Shown here: piece after piece, positions 7,757 through 15,112 of the stretch
Layout of the letters: each line of letters begins with the position of its first letter
How positions within the stretch are numbered: the first letter of the stretch is position 1
Assembly (NCBI GenBank): GCA_030593645.1
Contig: JAUVGT010000041.1
Location: 1-17,636, forward strand
Source of the DNA: Deltaproteobacteria bacterium
GTDB lineage: Bacteria; Desulfobacterota; Desulfobacteria; Desulfobacterales; JAUVGT01
Reading direction: 5' to 3'
DNA: 17,636 bases
The notes under the pieces: model-generated
Databases searched by the model: none
Told to the model about the DNA's origin: nothing
The model's input: the letters and a program-made list of their open reading frames with translations, nothing else
Program-made: the position numbers and the translations under genes

Positions 7757-7762
7757 ATTATA
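7757..7762 (-). promoter_or_regulatory. Possible -10 box of the 4732-7715 gene run
   Basis: A perfect TATAAT on the minus strand lies 41 nt upstream of the start at 7715. No good -35 is visible at 16-18 nt, so the promoter may be activator-dependent or the match may be chance. Confidence 0.4.
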
Positions 7763-7827
7763 TAGTGCTCTTGTTGCATCCTTTCATTTTTTGATTTTAA
7801 AAACATCTTATGATCTGGAGGGACTGA

Positions 7828-7881
7828 GGGGACATTGACTATTGTGACAAACAGAATAAGTCATAGTTGTCAAATGTCCCC
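7828..7881. repeat. Imperfect GGGGACA-type palindrome
   Basis: GGGGACATTGAC at 7828-7839 faces GTCAAATGTCCCC at 7869-7881, with further partial pairing inside (TTGTGAC / GTCATAGTTG). It lies between the ATPase stop (7943) and the next gene start (7715) and could act as a transcription terminator or be a dispersed REP-like element. It begins with the same GGGGACA as the 4574 hairpins but differs in the rest of the stem. Confidence 0.6.
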
Positions 7882-7942
7882 AATAACTCCCAGAAGTGCA
7901 TTTGTGTCCCCAAAATTTTCGTTTGGCAGTTCCCGAAAATTG

Positions 7943-9106
7943 TTACTTCCCAACATCCATCCATGAAACAATATTAAATTCATTTTGTTTTAAAGATGTT
8001 TCGCCTCCATATATAAGCGTTGGATCAATGCCCATGCTGTCTGAAATGGACATCCATTTTTTCAGTCCATTGAAATAATGTTGATTGATTGTTTTTCCTG
8101 ACTTAATTTCAAAAGGTCTGAGACAGTTCCCCTGTTCCGCTAAAAGATCGATCTCATGACCGCTGCGATCTCGCCAAAAATAATAATTGGGTTTTATTCC
8201 TCGATTAAATTGCGCTTTAAAAAACTCGCTGATTACATAGGACTCAAACAGAGCACCTCTGGAAGAATGAATGTTCAGCTGATCAGAATTTTGTATTGAT
8301 AAGAGCCATGCAGCCAGGCCGGTATCATAAAAATAAAGCTTAGGTGTTTTGATAATCCGTTTGTTAAAATTTGCATGATGCGGCTGGAGAAGAAAAACAA
8401 TATAACTTGCCTCCAAGATGGATATCCAGGCTTTTGCGGTGTTGTGCGTAATGCCACTATCTTCGGCAAGACCGGATAGTTTCAACAGCTGTCCGGTTCT
8501 TCCGGCACATAACCTTACAAACCGCTGAAACGTGCTAAGATCCCGCACATTAACCATTTGCCGGACATCTCGTTCAATATATGTCTGAATATAGTTACCA
8601 TACCATACATGGGGGTCCAGCTTTCTATCATGAATGGGCGGATATAGTCCCGAAAAGAGCACGTGATCCAGAGCATTATAGCCGGATTTATATTTTTTTT
8701 GCGAATACAACTCATGGTAGGTAAACGGCAGTAAATGAACAAGACCGACTCTTCCGGCAAGAGACTGGGTAATCCCGGAGAACAATCCGAATTGCTGGGA
8801 CCCGGTTAAAACAAATCGACCGGGTTGATTACTATTATCAATAATTTCCTGGAGATATGAAAATATTTTTGGTGAACGCTGAGCTTCATCAAATACAGCT
8901 CCATCTTTATATCTTTCAAGAAAACCGCGAGGATCGTTTTGAGACATTTCCTGGAGATCAGGATTTTCAAGGGATACATAGGGAATATTTTTAAACACAT
9001 GCTTTGCCAGGGTTGTTTTGCCTGACTGTCTGGGTCCGGTGATGGCAATTGCCGGATATCCTTTTGCCAATTCCAGTAATGTTTTTTCCGCGTGTCTTGG
9101 AATCAT
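7943..9106 (-). CDS. AAA ATPase with DUF4143 domain
   Basis: 387 residues, a typical length for the family. N-terminal AAA_14 ATPase: Walker A GPRQSGKTT (24-32), Walker B AVFDEAQ (70-76), and the LTGSQQ sensor-type strand (100-105). A winged-helix-like middle (about 190-250) is followed by the DUF4143 C-terminal domain with KLYFYDTGLAAWLL (256-269), E288 in FESYVISEF, D320 in GHEIDLL and E333-I-K335; these last residues match a PD-(D/E)xK nuclease-type core. The family is widespread, sporadically distributed and often found in accessory regions; its cellular role is unsettled. The N-terminus MIPR is characteristic, so the start at 9106 is firm even though no Shine-Dalgarno precedes it; the promoter position suggests a leaderless mRNA. 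It is divergent from the isomerase/macroglobulin unit. Confidence 0.93.
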   Translation of the reverse strand: MIPRHAEKTLLELAKGYPAIAITGPRQSGKTTLAKHVFKNIPYVSLENPDLQEMSQNDPRGFLERYKDGAVFDEAQRSPKIFSYLQEIIDNSNQPGRFVLTGSQQFGLFSGITQSLAGRVGLVHLLPFTYHELYSQKKYKSGYNALDHVLFSGLYPPIHDRKLDPHVWYGNYIQTYIERDVRQMVNVRDLSTFQRFVRLCAGRTGQLLKLSGLAEDSGITHNTAKAWISILEASYIVFLLQPHHANFNKRIIKTPKLYFYDTGLAAWLLSIQNSDQLNIHSSRGALFESYVISEFFKAQFNRGIKPNYYFWRDRSGHEIDLLAEQGNCLRPFEIKSGKTINQHYFNGLKKWMSISDSMGIDPTLIYGGETSLKQNEFNIVSWMDVGK

Positions 9107-9112
9107 GTATTT

Positions 9113-9141
9113 TTTATAGTGTTTATTGTGCTAATTGTCAA
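9113..9141 (-). promoter_or_regulatory. Near-consensus sigma70 promoter, leaderless
   Basis: On the minus strand, TTGACA (9141-9136), a 17-nt spacer and TATAAA (9118-9113). Only 6 nt separate the -10 from the ATG at 9106, so transcription should begin at or next to the A of the start codon. Confidence 0.75.
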
Positions 9142-9164
9142 ATCATTTCTCAATTAGCACAGTA
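9124..9164. promoter_or_regulatory. Inverted repeat over the ATPase promoter, operator-like
   Basis: GTGCTAATTG (9128-9137) and CAATTAGCAC (9151-9160) form a perfect 10-bp inverted repeat with a 13-nt spacer; it extends to 14-bp arms (9124-9137 and 9151-9164) with one mismatch. One arm fills much of the spacer and touches the -35 box, the other lies just upstream. Such placement suits a dimeric repressor or autoregulator. Because it lies upstream of the predicted start of transcription it is unlikely to act as an RNA hairpin for this gene. Confidence 0.7.
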
Positions 9165-9303
9165 TTGTAAATTGCATTGACTTATTGAAATTGACAGTAT
9201 TCAATTATCCATATAGCATGAGATAGTACCAGCTGTTTTAGATTCAAAATACACTCAGTAATAAGGTCTTATAGTGGCTGTCAAAATAACATTCCGATAC
9301 AGA

Positions 9304-9309
9304 TATAAT
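9304..9309 (+). promoter_or_regulatory. Possible -10 box for the isomerase/macroglobulin unit
   Basis: A perfect TATAAT lies 127 nt upstream of the start at 9436. No good -35 is apparent. A second candidate, TTGACA (9191-9196) with TATAGC (9212-9217), has 15-nt spacing. Neither is strong. Confidence 0.3.
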
Positions 9310-9335
9310 CATCACATATTAATGACATTCTCTGG

Positions 9336-9367
9336 ATTCCGGATCTCCGTTTCACTGCGTCCGGAAT
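9336..9367. repeat. Short hairpin repeat ATTCCGGA / TCCGGAAT
   Basis: 8-bp perfect arms (9336-9343 and 9360-9367) enclose a 16-nt loop, followed by GACGGGG. The pattern 'GGATTCCGG...CCGGAATGACGG' resembles a dispersed intergenic repeat type seen in many bacterial genomes. It lies in the leader of the isomerase gene. Confidence 0.6.
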
Positions 9368-9435
9368 GACGGGGAACCCTGTTTCCATGTTAATAGTTCA
9401 AACTCTGATAAATATGATACAGGAGATTACGAACC

Positions 9436-10281
9436 ATGCCAAAAATTGCCATGCCCAGCTGCTCAATCGGAGAACTGCTCTGGACTGAATCCCTGGATTT
9501 TGCGATTCAAAATAATTTTGATGCGTTTGAAATTGATGTTTACTATCCGTCTGTTGACCTGGACATAATTTCGATGAAAGATCTGGAAAAAGCTAAAATA
9601 AAAGCTGAAAAAGCTGAAATGGAAATCTGTGTCCATGCGCCTTTTTTTGAGCTCAACATCGGAGGATTCTGCAAGGGGATCAGAGAAGAATCTATCCGCT
9701 ATATGAATAAATCTGTGGATTTTTGTTCAGGCCTTGGAGGAAATGTTCTGATTGTTCACTCGGGTAATTACACATACTACTACCCTGAAGAGGCAACACT
9801 AGAGAATAATCTCAAAATGAAAACCCAATGGGACAATAACATAAAATCCTTAAAAAAAATCAATGAATACGCAAACACCAAAGGAGTCACGGTCTGTCTT
9901 GAAAATTCAATGAATAGTTCAATAGATCAGACCTTCGAAGATTTGCTTGAAATCCGCGACGCTGTGGGTGATTCATTAAAATTTACGCTGGATATGGGCC
10001 ATGCGCGTTTGCAAGAAAGACGTGGAGTCGAAAGGGGTATTAGGTCTCTTGGAGACAATATCAGGCATATTCATTTGACTGATAATCATGGAATAAACGA
10101 TGATCATCTTCCCATCGGAGACGGCAATTTTGATTATTCAGATGTAATCGATTTTATCAAAAATTTTCCTTACATTGTTACTCTTGAAGTGATCAACATC
10201 AGTACTGATTCGACAGCGATTATTAAAAGCCGTGAGTACATCATTAAATTATTGAATGATTCTGCTGCTCGATATAAATAA
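9436..10281 (+). CDS. Sugar phosphate isomerase/epimerase-like TIM barrel
   Basis: 281 residues, typical for the AP-endonuclease-2/xylose isomerase-like TIM-barrel superfamily (PF01261). AGGAGA at 9421-9426 precedes the ATG. Probable metal and substrate ligands fall at the expected barrel-strand ends: H67 (VHAPF), H108 (IVHSG), E156 (CLENS), D186 and H189 (DMGHA), H213 (HIHLTDNHG), H224 (DDHLPIGDG) and E251 (TLEV). It is therefore likely an active divalent-metal enzyme, either a sugar or sugar-phosphate isomerase/epimerase or, less likely, an endonuclease IV relative. It is cytoplasmic: no signal peptide. The next gene begins 25 nt after its stop on the same strand, so the two should share a transcript. 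The substrate cannot be told from sequence. Confidence 0.88.
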   Translation: MPKIAMPSCSIGELLWTESLDFAIQNNFDAFEIDVYYPSVDLDIISMKDLEKAKIKAEKAEMEICVHAPFFELNIGGFCKGIREESIRYMNKSVDFCSGLGGNVLIVHSGNYTYYYPEEATLENNLKMKTQWDNNIKSLKKINEYANTKGVTVCLENSMNSSIDQTFEDLLEIRDAVGDSLKFTLDMGHARLQERRGVERGIRSLGDNIRHIHLTDNHGINDDHLPIGDGNFDYSDVIDFIKNFPYIVTLEVINISTDSTAIIKSREYIIKLLNDSAARYK

Positions 10282-10295
10282 AGCCGCTTTCCCAC

Positions 10296-10300
10296 AAGGA
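10296..10300 (+). promoter_or_regulatory. RBS deciding the start of the macroglobulin gene
   Basis: AAGGA lies 6 nt before the ATG at 10307. It supports this start over an upstream in-frame ATG at 10256 that would overlap the isomerase gene and spoil the signal peptide. Confidence 0.7.
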
Positions 10301-10306
10301 CAAAAA

Positions 10307-13300
10307 ATGAAAAAACAATCCAAACTTTTTTATCTTTTAATCGGGCTTGTGTATTTCATCGTTTTTCAATCTGTAGTAATAAATACAGAAGCAAAAAGCA
10401 AAAAACTGTCAGATAAGCAGCTGATCATGTTTATGAATTATCCGTATCAGATCTGGTCCAATGACCCGACCAAAATTCATCTCACGCTGCTTAAACAGGA
10501 TTTTACACCCGCCCATGGCGCAGCTGTAACAGTGGACGGCCAATCTGTCGGAAGAACAGATGAAAACGGAGTCTGCATTTTTGATTTCAGATCAAAAAGC
10601 AAGAAATCACACAAACTGACAGCCGCTTATCAGGAGCAGGGTTCCACGTATAAAACCATAAAAACCTTTTCAAGCAATGCCAGGACAGTCAGTTTCAGGG
10701 CGGATAAGCTTTACGTGTATACCGACCGCGGCATCTATAATCCCGGACAAAACATACTGATTCGAATCATGGCATGGCAGCTTAAGGGTGAATATACCCC
10801 GTTGCCCGGAGAAAAAATTCAACTGCTGCTTCAGGATAAACACAAAAAAGTCTTTTCCGGAGAATATGTACAAACCAATGATTTCGGTATAGCTGCCACC
10901 AGGCTTGCTGTTCCGGAAAATATGCCTGAAGGTGATTATCAGCTTGAGGTACTCTTTAAAAAAGCCAGGGAAAGCGCGTCCATCCGGGTAAAACGGTTTA
11001 AACCGCCGCTGATTAATATTAAACACAATCTCAAAAGGTATTTAACCGATACACAGAAAAGCCTGAATGCGAAAATTGAACTGGGTTATTTTACCGGCAG
11101 TAAACTAAAATCTTCCAGACTTTCATTTTCAATTCATACTCATAATAAAAGGGAAATTTTTAGAAAGAATTTCAAATCCGATCAACCTGTTTATCAATTA
11201 CATTTCACCCGTGAGGAACTTAATTCTTTCCGCGGCAAACTCGCGCTTGAACGCATTTTTAAAATTAAAATTAATGCCGAAGACAGTTATGGACAAAAGG
11301 ATGAAATAACCTGGGATATCACCTACACTGAAAGGCCGTACACAACCGTATTGGAGATTGATAAAGACGCCTATCAAAAGGGTGAAAAAGTACAAATCCT
11401 GGCCAAAATTGTCGATCTTGACATGCAGCCGGCTGCACAGATTCCCATTATTATCGAAATCCCGAAACTAAATATCAAAAAAGAATCAAAAACAGATAAA
11501 AACGGTGTAGCGGTGCTCGAATTTACCATGTCCGGTCAATCGGTCACCGTGTTTGTTAAGAGTCCTGATGTTAAAAAGGCACTTGCAAAACGCACCATCC
11601 CCTATCAGAAACCAAAACCGATGATCTCCAAGGTTTCTGAGCCCCCAAAAGATTCGGGTGCCAGAACCGTTATTTCAGTTACATTTGACCCGGATTATAT
11701 CCCGGTTGAAAAAATCATTCATGTGGATTTTACCGATATTTCAGGTGCCCTGGTCATGTCAACGACCATTCCTGTGAGCAAAGGGAATAAAAGGTATTCC
11801 GCCAGAGGTGAAGTGACGGCACCCACATGGGGTACAATGCTTGTAAATCTCTATTGCTGCGCCATTAAGAAAACAGACATTCAAAAACCGCTCTCGATCA
11901 CCACCGTGGGCTTTATTACAGAAGGTCAGCACATTACATTTTATCCGGACAAGGATCTTGAGATACATATTGAGAACTTCCGTCCCTCAGCCGCACCCGG
12001 TGAACAGGTCAATTTCAGGATTCAAGTCAAAGGCGGCACAGGGGAAAAATGCCTGGGAGTTTCCTTGGTTGATGATGCGGTTGTCTCCCTTCTTGATCCT
12101 TTTATCAAACCGCCTGTGAGCCACTTTTATAATCCACAGGCCAAAGTTATTTCAACCGGTGGTTCAGGGGTTCTCACCTGGCCGGTTGTGGATCGAAACT
12201 GGGGCAGTCCCTGGCGGGATATCGCTTACAGCAATTGGGGCTGGAAATCTCCGGGCGCATTCGTTATGGGAGTCAGGAAAGCCAAGACTAACAAATCCAA
12301 TGACGGAGCCACATTAAAGCCAGAATCCTATATGGCCGATAATGGCGGCAGCATGGCTTCTGAAACAAAGGAAATGGCGGCCGCCCCCCCCGCGATGGCC
12401 GGGGCCCCCAAGAAAAGTATGAAAAGAAAGAAGAAAAACGGCGGCGGAAAAAAACCGGCCCCTGTGATTACCATAAGAAAACACTTTCCTGAAACCGCCC
12501 TGTGGGAACCGCAGATAATAACAAAAAATAAAGCCGCGAAATTTTCAGTAACTATGCCCGACTCTATCACAACGCAAAAACTTTCCATCCTTGCGAGCGA
12601 TAAAGAAGGCTATATCGGTCTTATGAGAAAGGATATAAAGGTCACACAACCGCTTTTCATCAAATCAACCTTCCCTGCCGCAATGGTTGCCGGTGATAAA
12701 ATCAGTGCGCAGGCTGTGATTCGAAACCTGACGGATAAAAAAATCTCTTGTAACGCGGTATTGAAATCAGATGATCTGAAAATCACCGGTAATGATTCCC
12801 TGGAATTGAATATTTTGCCCGGTGAAACAAAAACAGCGGAATGGAATATAACCGGAAAAATATGCGGTAAAAATCAATTCGCAGTGTCTATTGAAACATT
12901 TGGTGAAACATTTGGTGAAACATCCGGTGAAACACCCGGATTCAAAGATATTGAAGAACAATCTGTTTTTGTACGACCCGCGGGTGAGCCGCACATAAAA
13001 CGTATCACCGGCGAAATCAATAAACAGGATAAATTTAAAGCCACAATTTATGCCGATAAAAACGCAGCATATCGAACCACACATCTGAATGTATCCATGC
13101 CGAATGTTTTCCCGGCAATACAGGCATGGTGGGCCTTTGATACAGGGTATTATCATTCACCCTGGGCCACTTCAGCTGCGGCCATCATGAATACAGCCAT
13201 GCTCGAGTATGCACTTAAGAACAACGGGGATGAAAAATGGATAAGTACACTCCGGCTGCAGCTTGAAAAAGCCCTGGCACAGCTTATATCTCGTCAAATG

Positions 13301-14629
13301 TCTTCTGGTGCGTGGGGATGGTATTTTTTACCCGATGCCACAGCCCCGGATAACAGGCAGGTTATTGGCGGTGAAAACCTCTACTATACGATATCCGTGA
13401 TTCGGGCACTCGCGGAAATTCGTGGTGCAGACCTTGCTGTAGATGATGATGTATTAATGAAAGCCATCAATTATATTTTAAAAAATCGAAATAAAAACGG
13501 ATTATGGTCAGCTAAAAACGCTTATTTCTGGGAAGTGTTTAATGATGAAACTGACCTTGCCCTAAGCACTGAAATTTTTGAGGTCCTGATGCTGACAGCC
13601 TCTCGCTTCCCGAAGGCAAAAAAGTTTGACAGGGAGTTTAAAGAACTTAAAGAAAAAATGCTCAAACTCCTGAGAGAAAAAATACAGGAGCCGATGACCA
13701 TTTCAGCGGCATCAAAAGGACTTTTATACTGGGCAGAGTATAAAAATGATAATTCTGTTAAAAATATGGTGTATGAGAGCATTGATCAGCTAATATCCCT
13801 TAAGCGGAAAGGATACTGGGAACCGCACTGGTATCATGCCTATGGCGGCATGGTCGAGTTGAACGCCCGTATCCTGGAACTGCTGGCTGAAGTTGATCCG
13901 GGGAAATACGACTCTTACTTACGGGAAGGCATGACCTGGCTTCTTTCTACCCGTGAAGCATGGGGAGCCTGGCACAATGAGATCGGCACGGCAAACGCGA
14001 TCAGAGCCCTTCTGAAATCAGGCGCCTTTGCTAAAGAAAAACAAAGCAGCATTACCATAACTATCAACGGGAAGCAGGCAGCCAACATCACGGTTGATCC
14101 GGATGATCCATACCTTTCCGCGGCCAAGCTCCGATTCTTTGAAATTACAAAATGGATCACACCCGGGACCAATCATATCGAAGTATCATATAACGGTAAC
14201 CTGACAGGATCCGTTATTCTTGAACAAAAAGAATGGAGCACAAAAACAGTTAAAGCGCAAACGCCTGTCAAACTTGAGCGTCTGGCGCCTGTCCGCGCAA
14301 ACCTGGGTGAACCGGTTTCGGTTAAACTATCCTTAACAAGCAAAAAAACATACCCGATGCTTTTAATCCAGGAGACCATCCCTGCCAACGCGGATGCAGT
14401 ACAAACCAGTCTTGACCAACTGATACGGGAGAAAAAAATTACCAATTATAAAATAGAGCGGAACCGGCTCTATTTATATCTTGTAAATGTCAAAGGTCAG
14501 ATAGCCGTTGAGTACAAACTGAACGGACTCAGAAAGGGAAAATGCCTCCATCCCGGAACACGGGTTGTTGATCCCGGAAACGGTAAAGTTTTGGCATCAA
14601 TCATCTCGTCACCGCTGGAAGTAAAATAA
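10307..14629 (+). CDS. Alpha-2-macroglobulin family protein lacking thioester
   Basis: 1440 residues. The N-terminus is a signal peptide or signal anchor (MKKQSKLFY followed by a hydrophobic stretch to about 28) with no lipobox cysteine, unlike many bacterial lipoprotein macroglobulins. MG2 starts near 132 with LYVYTDRGIYNPGQ. A bait-region-like segment follows (545-690, with GVSLVDDAVVSLLDP), then an Ala/Pro/Lys-rich low-complexity stretch (about 658-720), the A2M core signature HFPETALW (near 725) and MPDSITTQ, an alpha/alpha toroid thioester-type domain (about 930-1235), and a C-terminal receptor-binding-type domain with QETIPANADA. Where a CxEQ thioester would sit (after AFDTG) the sequence reads GYYHSPWATS at 947-956, so no thioester can form. 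It probably works as a physical protease trap or envelope-binding protein in the periplasm or on the surface. The usual partner pbpC is not adjacent; an isomerase is. Confidence 0.9.
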   Translation: MKKQSKLFYLLIGLVYFIVFQSVVINTEAKSKKLSDKQLIMFMNYPYQIWSNDPTKIHLTLLKQDFTPAHGAAVTVDGQSVGRTDENGVCIFDFRSKSKKSHKLTAAYQEQGSTYKTIKTFSSNARTVSFRADKLYVYTDRGIYNPGQNILIRIMAWQLKGEYTPLPGEKIQLLLQDKHKKVFSGEYVQTNDFGIAATRLAVPENMPEGDYQLEVLFKKARESASIRVKRFKPPLINIKHNLKRYLTDTQKSLNAKIELGYFTGSKLKSSRLSFSIHTHNKREIFRKNFKSDQPVYQLHFTREELNSFRGKLALERIFKIKINAEDSYGQKDEITWDITYTERPYTTVLEIDKDAYQKGEKVQILAKIVDLDMQPAAQIPIIIEIPKLNIKKESKTDKNGVAVLEFTMSGQSVTVFVKSPDVKKALAKRTIPYQKPKPMISKVSEPPKDSGARTVISVTFDPDYIPVEKIIHVDFTDISGALVMSTTIPVSKGNKRYSARGEVTAPTWGTMLVNLYCCAIKKTDIQKPLSITTVGFITEGQHITFYPDKDLEIHIENFRPSAAPGEQVNFRIQVKGGTGEKCLGVSLVDDAVVSLLDPFIKPPVSHFYNPQAKVISTGGSGVLTWPVVDRNWGSPWRDIAYSNWGWKSPGAFVMGVRKAKTNKSNDGATLKPESYMADNGGSMASETKEMAAAPPAMAGAPKKSMKRKKKNGGGKKPAPVITIRKHFPETALWEPQIITKNKAAKFSVTMPDSITTQKLSILASDKEGYIGLMRKDIKVTQPLFIKSTFPAAMVAGDKISAQAVIRNLTDKKISCNAVLKSDDLKITGNDSLELNILPGETKTAEWNITGKICGKNQFAVSIETFGETFGETSGETPGFKDIEEQSVFVRPAGEPHIKRITGEINKQDKFKATIYADKNAAYRTTHLNVSMPNVFPAIQAWWAFDTGYYHSPWATSAAAIMNTAMLEYALKNNGDEKWISTLRLQLEKALAQLISRQMSSGAWGWYFLPDATAPDNRQVIGGENLYYTISVIRALAEIRGADLAVDDDVLMKAINYILKNRNKNGLWSAKNAYFWEVFNDETDLALSTEIFEVLMLTASRFPKAKKFDREFKELKEKMLKLLREKIQEPMTISAASKGLLYWAEYKNDNSVKNMVYESIDQLISLKRKGYWEPHWYHAYGGMVELNARILELLAEVDPGKYDSYLREGMTWLLSTREAWGAWHNEIGTANAIRALLKSGAFAKEKQSSITITINGKQAANITVDPDDPYLSAAKLRFFEITKWITPGTNHIEVSYNGNLTGSVILEQKEWSTKTVKAQTPVKLERLAPVRANLGEPVSVKLSLTSKKTYPMLLIQETIPANADAVQTSLDQLIREKKITNYKIERNRLYLYLVNVKGQIAVEYKLNGLRKGKCLHPGTRVVDPGNGKVLASIISSPLEVK
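12892..12939 (+). repeat. 12-bp tandem repeat inside the macroglobulin gene
   Basis: TGAAACA recurs at 12892, 12904, 12916 and 12928 with a strict 12-bp period, coding for the series ETFG-ETFG-ETSG-ETPG. Copy number changes would stay in frame. It probably marks an inter-domain linker. Confidence 0.85.
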
Positions 14630-14633
14630 AAAT

Positions 14634-14652
14634 CCGGGTCCAAAGGGCCCGG
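14634..14652 (+). terminator. Likely terminator of the macroglobulin unit
   Basis: CCGGGTCC (14634-14641) pairs with GGGCCCGG (14645-14652) around an AAA loop (8 bp, one G-T pair), five bases after the stop codon. The following CTTTGACTT is only weakly T-rich, so termination may be partial. Confidence 0.55.
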
Positions 14653-14667
14653 CTTTGACTTGTGCGC

Positions 14668-14836
14668 CATAGCTTTAGCGGCGGTGGATCACCCCTCTAA
14701 GGGGATTTAACAAGTGCCTAAAGTTAATGAATCCTGTCTGTTTTTATTTAAAAGATGGAGCTTATAGCGACTCCGGCTTGTCCACCTTAGCCTTGGCGAC
14801 GGTGGGAACTGTCCGCATAGCTTTAGCGGCGACGGA
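14668..14836. repeat. CATAGCTTTAGCGGCG repeats
   Basis: CATAGCTTTAGCGGCG occurs exactly at 14668-14683 and 14816-14831, with a degenerate copy (CCTTAGCCTTGGCGACGGTGG) near 14784-14804. It resembles the GTCCGCC...AGCTTTAGCG...GGCGGAC palindromes dispersed in Deltaproteobacteria. A separate small hairpin CCCCT-CTA-AGGGG lies at 14692-14704. No coding sequence is seen between 14653 and 15112. Confidence 0.7.
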
Positions 14837-14842
14837 ACTTTA

Positions 14843-15000
14843 GGGTTCGCGCTAAAATAAATTCACAAATTTTAAGGGTCGAGGCGCTCAGTCGGCAAGG
14901 CGGAAAAGCGCAGAAATATCAAGCATATTTCGAGCTTTTGCAACGTAGCCGAATGAGATGATTCGCCCCTTAAAATGTGAAGTTATTTTTGCGCGAGCCC
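14843..15000. repeat. Long near-palindromic fold-back element
   Basis: The left end (GGGTTCGCGCTAAAATAA, then TTCACAAATTTTAAGGGTCG) matches the reverse complement of the right end (CGCCCCTTAAAATGTGAAG, then TTATTTTTGCGCGAGCCC) over roughly 37 bp with a few mismatches. Pairing continues inward: CTCAGTCGGCAAGGC with GTAGCCGAATGAG, and AAAAGC...AGAAATAT (from 14904) with ATATTTCGAGCTTTT around a CAAGC centre near 14920-14924. The whole of about 158 bp could fold into one interrupted hairpin. It has no coding capacity and looks like a MITE-like or other structured dispersed repeat. It lies between the convergent macroglobulin and chemoreceptor-SBP genes. Confidence 0.75.
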
Positions 15001-15112
15001 TTAGTGCACTTTAGCTCACTTTAGTCACTTTGATTTATTTCTTATGGCAGAGCCATTTATCTTTAGGTTAAAGGATATTAAAACATCAGCATCTCGCAAA
15101 GGCGTTCACCCA
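15001..15112. other. Intergenic tail with short repeats
   Basis: CACTTTAG at 15007-15014 and 15017-15024 and CACTTTGA at 15026-15033 form a rough 9-10 bp tandem. A small hairpin ATGGC-AGA-GCCAT occupies 15044-15056, downstream of the minus-strand gene ending at 15113; without a T run it is a weak terminator candidate. Confidence 0.4.

Noticed and set aside
12328..12588. Minus-strand frame with hydrophobic stretch inside the macroglobulin gene
   Set aside because: It is the antisense of the Lys/Ala/Pro-rich segment; the poly-Phe stretch is an artefact of AAG/AAA codons.
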